Shown here one piece after another: positions 23,570 to 32,600 of a DNA stretch of 36,829 nucleotides (position 1 is the stretch's first letter; the number at the start of each line of letters is the position of its first letter). This DNA comes from Acidobacteriota bacterium (GTDB taxonomy: Bacteria; Acidobacteriota; Vicinamibacteria; Vicinamibacterales; UBA2999): positions 1 through 36,829 of the forward strand of contig JACPTI010000040.1 of NCBI GenBank assembly GCA_016192845.1, in the 5' to 3' direction. Under the pieces are notes generated by a model. The model did not search any database, was not told the origin of the DNA, and was given only the letters and a program-made list of their open reading frames with translations. Made by a program: the position numbers and the translations under genes.

Positions 23570-24112
23570 TCACAGGCCCCACGGTATCAGGCGCCCGACC
23601 CAGATCACTCCAATCCACAGGGACAGCGACGTGCCCGCGATGACCTTGGCCACGAGCGGCGCCTCGTCTCCCGGCCCCAGGTCGTCCACGGCGCTCGACA
23701 TGCCCGTCAGCTAGAAGGCCAGCAGGTTGAGCCCGGCGAGGGCGATGAACAGCAGCTTCAACTGAAGCCAGAGGTTCGCGATGAGGACGCTGTACGGATG
23801 CACGCCGTTCGAGATCAGGACACTATAGGGATGCACGCCTTCCAGATTGGCCCCGATCCCTGTCACGAACGACAGGCCACTGACGACGCAGAGGACGAAG
23901 CCGACCACAGCCCAGGGAAGAAACCTTCTGAACGGGGCGACCGGCACGGCTTTCGCCATTCCAAGCAGACGCAGGTCGAACATCCCGACTATTCCGACCA
24001 GGAGGGCGAGCCCGGCGAAGTGCAGAATCTCACAGAGCGACCACCCCCAGTCCGTGCCCATGAGCGCTTCCATGGACGGCCATCGGAGCCAGTACGCGAC
24101 AAAAGGTCCCAT
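23570..24112 (-). pseudogene. DUF6644-type membrane protein gene with in-frame amber stop
   Basis: The minus-strand frame starts at ATG 24110-24112 and encodes three hydrophobic helices (ILHFAGLALLVGIVGMFDLRLLG, in part; WAVVGFVLCVVSG; LWLQLKLLFIALAGLNLLAF). It then meets TAG at 23711-23713 and continues in the same frame as LTGMSSAVDDLGPGDEAPL, VAKVIAGTSLSLWIGVIWVG and RLIPWGL to TGA at 23570-23572. Relatives as I know them read AFYLTG at this point, so TAG replaces a tyrosine codon. A 33-bp tandem duplication gives GVHPYSVLISN followed by GVHPYSVLIAN at 23770-23840. The gene follows the longer DUF6644-type gene by 9 bp. It makes a protein lacking its last helix unless the stop is read through. 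Confidence 0.75.
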
Positions 24113-24121
24113 CTGGATTCC

Positions 24122-24721
24122 TCACGTGCTTCGCCGCAACGACACGCTCCAGCCGGGGCCGCGAGCGAGCATGCGCCAGCCGGCCGTCATCACGAGCAGC
24201 AGGAGCAGCAGCGCCACGAGCGCGCCCAGCGTCGCCCACCGCACGTTGCCGTTGTACGCCATCAGGCGCCCCGCCACGATGGCGATACTCCACGAGGCGA
24301 GCGATGCGCCCGCCAGCGTCTTCGCCCTCGTCGTCACGATCCCCGAGCGCCCAACGAACACCTCACGGTGAATCAGCCGCAGGCCCACCACCGCTAGCGT
24401 AATCGACCCGAGCTTCACGTAGAAGATCGGATCGGTGAGAAAGGTCACGGCGCTCGTGGGCAGCAGGACCAGGCCCGACAGGGCGTTGAGCCAGAAGCCC
24501 GCCCACATCAACCGAAAGAAGCCCTCCAGCGATGCCAGGGGCACGCTGCGACCGTACCCGAGGATACGGAGGTCGACGGCGACGTTCGGGCCGACGAGCA
24601 TGGCGAGACCGATGGCGTGCAGCGCGAGCAGGAAGGTGTACGGGAAGGTCGAGCCGAGCGCGTCCGACTCGCGTACCCACGTCGCCAAGCCGCTGTCCTG
24701 AAGCCAGTACAGGAATTCCAT
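24122..24721 (-). CDS. DUF6644-type integral membrane protein
   Basis: A 199-residue inner-membrane protein with five to six helices, for example TFLLALHAIGLAMLVGPNVAVDLRILG, LMWAGFWLNALSGLVLL and LGALVALLLLLLVMTAGW, all in part. The pattern WLQDSGLATWVRESDALGS at the N-terminus, followed by a His-containing helix and DLRILG, matches proteins labelled DUF6644. A partner of the same type follows after 9 bp and shares the LLHxxGLAxLVG...DLRLLG block, so the two look like products of an old duplication that may form a heteromer. The conserved helix histidines could bind heme, but this is speculation. The start is ATG 24719-24721. Confidence 0.75.
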   Translation of the reverse strand: MEFLYWLQDSGLATWVRESDALGSTFPYTFLLALHAIGLAMLVGPNVAVDLRILGYGRSVPLASLEGFFRLMWAGFWLNALSGLVLLPTSAVTFLTDPIFYVKLGSITLAVVGLRLIHREVFVGRSGIVTTRAKTLAGASLASWSIAIVAGRLMAYNGNVRWATLGALVALLLLLLVMTAGWRMLARGPGWSVSLRRST

Positions 24722-24745
24722 GACGTGAGCCCCGGACCGATCTCG

Positions 24746-25171
24746 TCAGTTGTTGGTGCCGAAGAGACCTTCCACGTCCTGCCCGAGCCTGTAGATCTTG
24801 CCGTCCGGGAACTTGATGAACGACGCGGCGTACCGGTTCTTCTCGCCGTTCTTGGCGGCGCATCCCCTGACGGTCACCACCTTCCCGAAGTTGTCGATCA
24901 TGTTCTTGCGCTCCATGCCGCCCCGCCGCAGATTGGAGATCGACGAGAGCTGGAACGTCACGCTCTCGGCCGCCCCGGCGGCGCTCTTCACGTCGACATA
25001 GATGTACGCATGCGGGTTCTGCCAGTCGACGCTGGTGAGCACACCAGTGATCTCGGAGCACTTCTTGGCGTCGAACTCGGCGGCGAAGGAATGATGCGCC
25101 AGGGCCGGGACAGCCGCGGCGAAAGCGCACAGCACGGCCAGGATCCAAGAGGGCTTGTGAGGACAGGTCAT
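24746..25171 (-). CDS. DUF6152-type small secreted protein
   Basis: A 141-residue secreted protein. A signal peptide (WILAVLCAFAAAVPALA) is followed by HHSFAAEFDAKKCSEITGVL, DWQNPHAYIYVDVKSA and a Cys-containing MERKNMIDNFGKVVTVRGC. HHSFAAEFD after the cleavage site and the NPH motif are the family signature; the histidines could bind metal. I chose ATG 25169-25171 because GGAGG lies eight bases before it. It heads the unit DUF6152, DUF6644, DUF6644 and DGRPDLSG. A regulatory repeat element lies about 100 bp upstream. The function of the family is unknown to me. Confidence 0.82.
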   Translation of the reverse strand: MTCPHKPSWILAVLCAFAAAVPALAHHSFAAEFDAKKCSEITGVLTSVDWQNPHAYIYVDVKSAAGAAESVTFQLSSISNLRRGGMERKNMIDNFGKVVTVRGCAAKNGEKNRYAASFIKFPDGKIYRLGQDVEGLFGTNN

Positions 25172-25270
25172 GTGGAGAGCCTCCAAGATTCGATGTCAGA
25201 ACCCGCGCGCGCCGGATCCCGATGCGTCTGGTTGCCGGCGGCCCATTCTAGAAGGTGGAACGGGCCGGCC

Positions 25271-25311
25271 TATGTCAAACATTGTCTCTCAAATGTCTCG
25301 GATTTGTCTCC
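25271..25311 (-). promoter_or_regulatory. Direct-repeat operator A, upstream of the DUF6152-type gene
   Basis: On the minus strand, AGACA occurs at 25309-25305, 25298-25294 and 25287-25283, followed by TGACA at 25277-25273, giving spacings of 11, 11 and 10 bp. The last unit lies in TTTGACATAG, whose TTGACA could act as a -35 box. A near copy in the same orientation relative to its gene is at 29491-29530; 33 of 40 aligned positions agree with one 1-bp gap. Direct repeats with 10-11 bp spacing suit an OmpR/PhoB-type regulator, and such a gene lies 27 bp further upstream. Confidence 0.7.
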
Positions 25312-25337
25312 ACTCGCGCGGGCGGCAGATTCCGCAC

Positions 25338-26045
25338 TCAGACGAGCAGCTGGTAGCCGCTGCCGTGGACCGTCACGATGTACTTCGGGTCGTGCGGGCG
25401 CGGTTCGAGATGAGAGCGGAGCTTCGCGATGTAATTGTCGACCGTTCGTGTCACTGCCTGGTCGCCGTAGCCCCATACATCACGTAACAACTGTTCCCGG
25501 CTGACGACCTCGCCGCGATGCGCGACCAGGTACCGGAGCAGCTCGAACTCGCGGGTCGAAAGCCTGATGCGGCGATCTCGGCGAGTGACCAACCGTCGTC
25601 GGATATGGACCTTGACGTCGCCAAAGGCAATCTCCTCGCTGCTCTCCGCGCGGGGCGTTGTGCGCCGGAGATGGGCGCGCACGCGAGCCAGGAACTCGGC
25701 GACGCCGAATGGCTTTGTGATGTAATCGTCGGCCCCGACGTCGAGCCCGAACACCCGGTCGGACTCCTGTGCGCGCGCCGTCAGCATCAGGATAGGGAGT
25801 CGCATCCCCTGAGCGCGCAGCCGCCCGCACAGCTCAATGCCGCTCATGCCCGGCAACATCAAATCGAGAATCACCAGGGCGCACGTATGCCGCTCCAGCC
25901 ACGTCAGCGCATCCTCGGCGCTCTGCACGTTGGTGACTTCGTAGCCTTCGAACTCGAGGTTGTCCGACAGGAGCATCCGCATGTCGGGCTCGTCCTCGAC
26001 GACGAGCACGTGCGGTACGCCGGCAGCCGACGGCGGGGCACCCAT
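25338..26045 (-). CDS. OmpR/PhoB-family response regulator
   Basis: A 235-residue regulator. The receiver domain has the acidic pocket E17-D18 (VVEDEPD), the phospho-acceptor D61 in LVILDLMLPGMSG, the switch threonine in LMLTAR and the lysine in YITKPFG. The C-terminal winged-helix DNA-binding domain shows LSTREFELLRYLVAHRGEVVS, LLRDVWGYG, TVDNYIAKLRSHLE and VHGSGYQLL. It is complete. The start is ATG 26043-26045, 2 bp after the stop of the kinase gene, so the two are co-translated. Proposed targets are the two direct-repeat elements at 25271-25311 and 29491-29530. Confidence 0.95.
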   Translation of the reverse strand: MGAPPSAAGVPHVLVVEDEPDMRMLLSDNLEFEGYEVTNVQSAEDALTWLERHTCALVILDLMLPGMSGIELCGRLRAQGMRLPILMLTARAQESDRVFGLDVGADDYITKPFGVAEFLARVRAHLRRTTPRAESSEEIAFGDVKVHIRRRLVTRRDRRIRLSTREFELLRYLVAHRGEVVSREQLLRDVWGYGDQAVTRTVDNYIAKLRSHLEPRPHDPKYIVTVHGSGYQLLV

Positions 26046-26047
26046 GT

Positions 26048-27832
26048 TCAGACGGGCCTGACGGGCTGTCGCGATGCACCGGCCGTACGGAACCTGACCC
26101 AGCCCAGGATGCGGCGTCCCGGGGTCTGCAGCGGCAGTCGAATGCGAAAGAGCGTCCCCCGTCCGGGCGCGCTCTCGACCGTCACCCGGCCCCGATGAGC
26201 CTGCACGACCTGCTTCACGACGGCCAGACCGAGGCCGAATCCCCGCTGACGGCTGGCGCCGGATCCGCGATAGAACCTGTCGAAGATTCGCGCACGCTCG
26301 GCCGGCGCAATCCCGAGGCCGTGGTCCTCGACTTCGATGGCGGCCTCGCCGGCCGAACGCCGAATTCGAACCGTCACCTCACGCGCCTCATCGGAGTACT
26401 TCACGGCGTTGTCGAGCAGGTTGACGAGCGCCTGCTCCAGCGCCACCGGATCAGCCGTGACGGTGCACGCGCTGCCGTCGTCCTCGACCTGGATCGCGAA
26501 ACCGTCCGCGGCGGGCTTCCGGGCGAAGGCCCCCACGGTTTCGCGCACGAGCCTTGGCAGATCGATCGGCTCGAACTGGTAGGTGCACGCTCCACTGCCG
26601 ACGCGCGAGAACTCGAGAATACGCTCGACAAGCGTCGACAGCCGCTTGGTTTCGGTCCGAACGATTTCCAGATACAGGGCGGACCTTTCTGGCGACTTCA
26701 CGCGGTCGAGTGCGAGCGTCTCGGTCACTGCGGTCAACAGTGACAACGGTGTCCGGAGCTGGTGCGACACGTGGGACACGAAGTCGGCCTGCATGCGGGC
26801 CAGCTCCGACGCGCGTTGTTGCCCGCGTACGGCGACCGCCAGGGCGACGAGGATGAGCAGAACGGACAACCCGAGGAGCCACACCCCCTGCGTCCGCATG
26901 GCGGCGGGCGCCGGGGCGGCCGAGCTGACCTGCACCGTCCACTCGCGCGGCGGCGCCGCGCCGGCGAGCGAGGATCGGGCCGGGTAGAATCGTCCCGGCA
27001 GGGACACGCGCCCGGCAATGGCCGCATCGGTCCGCGGCGACCCGAATATCAGCCGCTGGTGTTCATCGAAGATGTGCAGGGCGAGTCGCTCGCCACGGTT
27101 GCTCTGATTCAGCCAGTCGGCCCGATTCCCGCCGTACAGCTTCTCGAGCAGACGCGGGCCGGCCCTCTCCACGCACACGGCGTAGCCCAAGAGGAAGAAG
27201 TACCGGTTGCGCTCGGGTTCGAGCCAGTAGTGGTGCGCGAGGACGTCGTAGGTGCAGTCGCCGAGCTGATACTGCAGCGCCGTGTAGTTCCTCCGCGACG
27301 CGCCCGCCGCGCGCATGCCCCGGAATATCCGCGCGCCCAGCTCCGGGTCGCGCCAGAATGCCTCCCAGGCGTCGTGGGTACCCGACGCCGTGGACGTTGC
27401 CTCAGCCGGCGGCGACGCGTCGACGTCCTCGCCGCTCGTGAAACCAGCGCGATCGCCGTCGAAGAAGAGGACTTCTCCGGGGACCCGCCGCTCGGTTTCC
27501 TCGCTCCACAGGAAGAACCGGTCGATCTGCGGATACTTGTGGATCGCCTCCTGGTACATCCGCAAGACCCGGGGGACCCCTCCGCGCAGCAATTCGGCCC
27601 TGGCGAGAGCCTGCAGCGTGTCGTAGGCCGGTTCGTCGATCGCCGCACGAATCTCCAATGCAATCTCGCGCGCGGTCTCTTCCAGGATGTTCTCGCGGAT
27701 CACCGCGGCCTGCTGTTCGAGCGCCGCGAACGCGCTGCGCTGAAGGGAGATGACGAGAATCGTCGCGCTGAGGAGCGCCAGCGTGACGATGAGAACGGGA
27801 TCGAAGCGCAGCCAGCGCTGAATGGGCCGCAT
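26048..27832 (-). CDS. Sensor histidine kinase with large periplasmic domain
   Basis: About 594 residues. TM1 (PVLIVTLALLSATILVISL) and TM2 near 318-337 (WLLGLSVLLILVALAVAV) enclose a periplasmic sensor region of nearly 280 residues that I do not recognise. The kinase core follows: H box FVSHVSHQLRTPLSLL with His near residue 357, N box LVNLLDNAVKYSD, G1 VEDHGLGIAP, F box FDRFYRG and G2 GFGLGLAVV. I chose ATG 27830-27832; a TTG at 27842-27844 overlapping the aldolase-like gene's stop as TTGA is an alternative. It lies between the secreted aldolase-like gene and its regulator, suggesting that it senses a compound handled by that operon. Confidence 0.92.
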   Translation of the reverse strand: MRPIQRWLRFDPVLIVTLALLSATILVISLQRSAFAALEQQAAVIRENILEETAREIALEIRAAIDEPAYDTLQALARAELLRGGVPRVLRMYQEAIHKYPQIDRFFLWSEETERRVPGEVLFFDGDRAGFTSGEDVDASPPAEATSTASGTHDAWEAFWRDPELGARIFRGMRAAGASRRNYTALQYQLGDCTYDVLAHHYWLEPERNRYFFLLGYAVCVERAGPRLLEKLYGGNRADWLNQSNRGERLALHIFDEHQRLIFGSPRTDAAIAGRVSLPGRFYPARSSLAGAAPPREWTVQVSSAAPAPAAMRTQGVWLLGLSVLLILVALAVAVRGQQRASELARMQADFVSHVSHQLRTPLSLLTAVTETLALDRVKSPERSALYLEIVRTETKRLSTLVERILEFSRVGSGACTYQFEPIDLPRLVRETVGAFARKPAADGFAIQVEDDGSACTVTADPVALEQALVNLLDNAVKYSDEAREVTVRIRRSAGEAAIEVEDHGLGIAPAERARIFDRFYRGSGASRQRGFGLGLAVVKQVVQAHRGRVTVESAPGRGTLFRIRLPLQTPGRRILGWVRFRTAGASRQPVRPV

Positions 27833-27840
27833 CGCGTCGT

Positions 27841-29349
27841 TCAATCGAGCGGGACAATCTGGCTCCAGTAGACCCAGGCACGCCCTTCCGCCGGCCCCGT
27901 GGGCCCGGGCTGCTGCCCCTGGTTTGGCTGTCCTGGTCCGGTCTCCTGCGCGGACTCCGCCGGCCGCTCGTTCAGATACGCCACCCGGCCACGGAGCGCG
28001 ATCGCTTGCCGCTGAATGATCGCATTCTGGCGCAACTGGTAGGCGCGGTCGACCAGGCTGTAAATCGACCCGGCGGTGAGCACGAATCCATGACGTGGCA
28101 GGAGCACTCCGGCCGCCTTGCCCAGTGCATCGGTTACCCGCCGGCCAAGCGCCGGGTTCGCCAGAATCGGGTTCCGCGGATCCACGGCGACCTCGGGTAG
28201 GCCGTTGCCGATGAACGCACCACCGTTGACGACCGGGCGAAGTCTTGCAGATCCATGCGTCAGGGCCACGATCTCCGGCGTTCGCGCGTAGAGCACCGCC
28301 CCCACGTCCGGCCGTGCCCGGTAGACTTCGTCATGAATCGAGAGTCCGTCGCTGTCGGGCTGTGCGGTCGTCAAATCGCGCAGGACGAGGTCGGCGAGCG
28401 TGACCGCGCCGGGCGCAACCCGCGGCGCAATGAAATAGCTGTTCGGATTGCGCCGATTCCGAACGCTGACGTGGCCGAGCGTATCGAGAATGCGCAGCTC
28501 CTCGGAGACGAGGATGCGATTGGCGAGCACGAGATCGTGCGCGGTTGCCCGGTCGGGATCGGAGGGCCGCGGCGGCGGCTCCGGCGAGATGGGTACTCGT
28601 CCGCCGGTCGCTTTCACGACGGCCTTCTTGTGGTACTCCCAGGTCCGAGCCGGGTCCTCTGTCGCAGCGCGTGTCTGCGGCGTCCATGTGTCGCCCATGG
28701 CAATCGCGGCCTGCTGAAGCTGGGCAGCATCGCGTAGCGCATCCACCCGACTGACAGCCTCGGGCAGCGACGCGGCGGTCAACGCGATACCGTGCCCCCA
28801 CAGCAGGACAGCCTCGCTGCGGCCAAGTTCTTCCGCCATCGCCCTTCCAAGCGCGGGTGTGCTGACCACGCCAGAGCGCCCGCGGTTGAACGGGCGGATA
28901 TCCCACACGGGGACCGGGCTGTCACCGTTCCAGAGCGGCACGGAGCTCATCCCAAACGCCACGAATTCCGGCGTGTGAGCGTGGACGATTGCCATCACGT
29001 CGGGGCGGGCCTTGTACGTCTCGCCGTGCAGGTAGATCTCACGGGCGTTGTCGGTGCGCGCGCCATGAACTTCTTTACTGTCGAGGTCGTACTCAATCAT
29101 GTCCGGCACCGTGGCGCCGCCGGGCGAGATGAACTTCGGCATGTACCAGTGATTGGGGTTCGTCCTGCTGCGCGTGCTCGTGTGCCCCTGAATGTCCAGG
29201 ATGTCGAGCTGACGCGCCAGAATACGATTGGCCACGACCAGGTCTTCGAGGAGCGCCTGCTCCGGGTGCGGTGCGGCGGTGCCCTGTCCCGTGACCGCCG
29301 TTCCAAGCCCCAGAAACACAGCCGCGATGAGGGCCTTTGCGCGCATCAT
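27841..29349 (-). CDS. Secreted protein with two tandem class II aldolase/adducin domains
   Basis: A 502-residue protein. The signal peptide (ALIAAVFLGLGTAVTGQG) is unusual, as class II aldolases are cytoplasmic. Domain 1 (about 30-240) keeps the family motifs: GHTSTRSR, the HGETYKARPDV block with Glu, IVHAHTPEFVAFG with the metal-binding His-x-His, and LLWGHGIALTA with a third His. Domain 2 (about 265-450) repeats the pattern (GHVSVRNR, HDEVYRARPDV, LLPRHGFVLTAG) but has LYARTPEIVAL where His-x-His should be, so its metal site is broken. The tail is Gln/Pro/Gly rich. The start is ATG 29347-29349, with a second ATG adjacent and GGGGAAGG upstream. It is the first gene of the kinase/regulator operon and divergent from the TonB receptor. 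Confidence 0.85.
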   Translation of the reverse strand: MMRAKALIAAVFLGLGTAVTGQGTAAPHPEQALLEDLVVANRILARQLDILDIQGHTSTRSRTNPNHWYMPKFISPGGATVPDMIEYDLDSKEVHGARTDNAREIYLHGETYKARPDVMAIVHAHTPEFVAFGMSSVPLWNGDSPVPVWDIRPFNRGRSGVVSTPALGRAMAEELGRSEAVLLWGHGIALTAASLPEAVSRVDALRDAAQLQQAAIAMGDTWTPQTRAATEDPARTWEYHKKAVVKATGGRVPISPEPPPRPSDPDRATAHDLVLANRILVSEELRILDTLGHVSVRNRRNPNSYFIAPRVAPGAVTLADLVLRDLTTAQPDSDGLSIHDEVYRARPDVGAVLYARTPEIVALTHGSARLRPVVNGGAFIGNGLPEVAVDPRNPILANPALGRRVTDALGKAAGVLLPRHGFVLTAGSIYSLVDRAYQLRQNAIIQRQAIALRGRVAYLNERPAESAQETGPGQPNQGQQPGPTGPAEGRAWVYWSQIVPLD

Positions 29350-29490
29350 GAGTAACTGCCTTCCCCGTCCTATGGCCGGACGAACGGATTCGCGTGTCCC
29401 CCCGCGATCCCGAACCGGTTATTCTCCTGACGGGCCTCCAGAGTGACAGCCCGCGATCATAGCGTAGCCGCCAGAAATCGCCGCCATGCA

Positions 29491-29530
29491 AAGACAAATC
29501 GGAGACATTCGCAGACATCTTTTGACATAG
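29491..29530 (+). promoter_or_regulatory. Direct-repeat operator B, upstream of the large TonB receptor
   Basis: AGACA occurs at 29492-29496, 29503-29507 and 29513-29517, followed by TGACA at 29523-29527, at spacings of 11, 10 and 10 bp. The TTTGACATAG end is identical to that of operator A (25271-25311). It lies about 80 bp before the receptor ATG. -10 candidates downstream (GATAGC, TACCAT) are weak, which would suit an activator-dependent promoter. Confidence 0.7.
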
Positions 29531-29606
29531 CGGACGGGTCTTTCGATAGCTACCATCCGCGCATCTAGGAGCATCGCGGTTACGCAGGAGGAGGGAGGAG
29601 CGCGCA

Positions 29607-32600
29607 ATGAAGCGCATACTGGTCGGCTCGTCACTCGCGGCGCTGAGCTTCTTCCTGGCGGGAGCCGTCGCCTGGGCGCAGGCGACAGCCCAGATCAGCG
29701 GACGGATCACCGACCAAAGCGGTGCGGTGCTGCCAGGCGTCACCGTCACCGCCACGCAGACCGCGACCGGGCTGGTACGCACCGCCGTTACCGCCGATAC
29801 AGGGTCCTATGTGTTGCCCAACCTCCCGACCGGTCCGTACCGGCTGGAAGTGGCACTGTCGGGGTTCCGCACCTACGAGCAGACCGGCATCGTGCTGCAG
29901 GTCGGCGCCACACCCGTCATCGACGTCTCACTCGTCGTTGGCAGCGTCGAAGAGACGGTGTCGGTCGAAGCCTCGACGCCGCTCGTCGACGTGCGGAGCG
30001 CCGGCATCAGCGCGGTCGTCGAGAACGAGCGGATTCTTGAGTTGCCCCTCCAGGGTCGGCAGGTCACCGATCTCCTCGTGCTCGCCGGCGCCGCCGTCCA
30101 GACCGGGACACCGGCCCGCGGCGTGCCGGGCGGCGTAAACATCTCGGTGGCCGGGGGTCTCCCGTTCGGCGTCGCGTACTTGCTGGACGGCGCGACGCAC
30201 AACAACCCGCAGAACAACACGAACCTGCCGCTGCCGTTTCCCGACGCGCTTCAGGAATTCCGGGTGGCGACGAGCGGGCTCTCGGCCGAGAACGGGATGC
30301 ACTCGGGCGCCAGCGTCAATGCCGTGACCAAGTCGGGGACGAACCGCTTCAGGGGGAACGTGTTCGAGTTCCTGCGCGACCGGCACTTCAACGCCACGAG
30401 CCCGTTCGCGCGGATCGGTCCCGACGGCACGCGCGAGGACGATGGCCTCCGGCGCCATCAGTTCGGTGGAACGCTGGGTGGCCCGATCGTGCGCGACAGG
30501 CTGTTCTTCTTCGGCGCCTATCAGGGCACGATCAGGCGTCAGGTTCCGGCATCGAACATCGCGTTCGTCCCGACGGCCCAGATGCTGGCGGGCGACTTCA
30601 CGGCGATCACGTCGCCCGCGTGCACCGGCGGTCGGCAGATCACCCTGAGCGCGCCGTTCGTGAACAACCGGATCGCCCCCGCGCTGTTCAGCCCGGCCGC
30701 CGTGAACCTCGTCGGGCGGCTGCCGGCCACCACGCATCCGTGCGGCGAAATCACGTTCGAGACGACCGAGGATCGGGACGAGCACCAGCCGATCGCGCGG
30801 GTCGACTTTCAGGTGGATCAGCGCCATTCGGTCTTCGGCCGGTATCTCGGCGCCAGAATCACGATTCCGCCGGCCTACGCGGGCGGCTCCGACAACATCC
30901 TGAAGTCGAGCATGCCGGGCAGCTACAACCTGCTCCACTCGGTCACCCTGGGCGACACGATGGTGCTCTCCCCGACGCTCGTCAACGCGGTGCGGGGCAC
31001 CGTCAACTACACCAAGGTCTCGCGGTTCCAGACGCCGCTCTTCAGCCCCCAGGACCTCGGTATCAACGTCTACAGCTACCCGCCCGGAGGACAGTTCCCG
31101 CTGGAAGTCACCGGCGCGTTCGAGCTGCAGCCGGGGCAAGCGACCAAGCGGGACGAGTTCAACACGACCTACGCCCTTTCCGACGACGTGACGCTCGTCA
31201 GGGGCGGCCATCAGTTCGGCTTCGGGGGCATTGTCCAGTTCTGGCGCGGCGATTTCAGCTCCTCGTCCAGAACGGGCGGCACCTGGATCATCGACGGCCG
31301 CGTGACGGGGCTCAGCCTCGCGGACCTGATGATCGGGCGCGTCACGACGGTCGAGCACGGCGGCCCCAACATCCTGAAAGTGAACAACTGGTACACAGGC
31401 TGGTACGCGCAGGACTCCTGGCGCGCGTCGAGCCGGCTCACGATCAACGCGGGCGTTCGCTGGGAGCCGTATTTCGGCCAGAACGTCGAGAACAACGCGA
31501 TCGTGATCTTCAACATGGACAACTTCCTGAATGGTGTGAAGAGCGGAGTGTTCCGCAAGGCGCCGGCCGGGCTCATCTATCCAGGCGATCCGGGATTCCC
31601 AGAGGGACAGACGGGGCTGAACAAGCAGTGGACGAACTTCGCGCCGCGCGCGGGCGTCGCGTGGGACGTGCACGGCGACGGCCGTCTGGCGGTGCGGTCG
31701 TCGTATTCGATGGGCTATGACTTCATGGCGGGCGAGTACCACAATATCAATGCCGGCGCACCGCCATTCGGCAACCGCTCGATCATCACGGACCCGCCCG
31801 GCGGCCTGGACGATCCGTATCGACACCTCGGCGGCGACCCGCACCCGATCGTCACGGGCCCCGACACGGAGTACGTCGCGTTCGGCGCCTTCGGGACGAT
31901 GAACCCTGACATCAACTCGCCGCGCGTGCAGCAGTGGAACGTGACGGTGGAGCAGCAGGTGGGGGCGAACTGGGGGCTATCGGTGACGTATCTGGGCAGC
32001 TATTCCGATCGTCTGTGGGCACAGACGGCGCTCAATCCCGGTATGTTCATGGGCCTCGGTTCCTGCACGCTCCAAGGCGTGTCGTATCGGGTCTGCTCGA
32101 TGAACGCCAACCTGAACGTGCGCCGCCAACTGTATCAGATGAACCCGCGCGAGGCGCAGTTCATCGGGTCGCTCGACCTCAATTCGGATGTCGGGTACCA
32201 GGAGTACAACGGTCTGAAGCTGTCGGCGCAGCGGCGCGGCGCAGGCATTAGCCTGAACGGCAGCTACACGCTCTCGCGGTGTACGGGGACGCCAACCACG
32301 AACGCGTTCAATCAGATCAGCTCCGGGTACACGGATCCGGACAATCCGTCGTTTGACGAGGGCCCCTGCGACCAGGACCACACGCACCTGGCGACACTCA
32401 CCGTTGGGTACGAGACTCCGGACGTCGGCAGGGGGCCGCTTCGTGTGCTGGCTTCGCACTGGCGTGTCACCGGTATCTACAACGTCCGTTCCGGCGACCG
32501 GCTCAACATCCTGAGCGGCCGCGACAACGCTTTCAATGGCATCAGGAACCAGCGGCCGGACAAGGTGAGCGACGACTTCTATGCGAATCCGAGGACGCTG

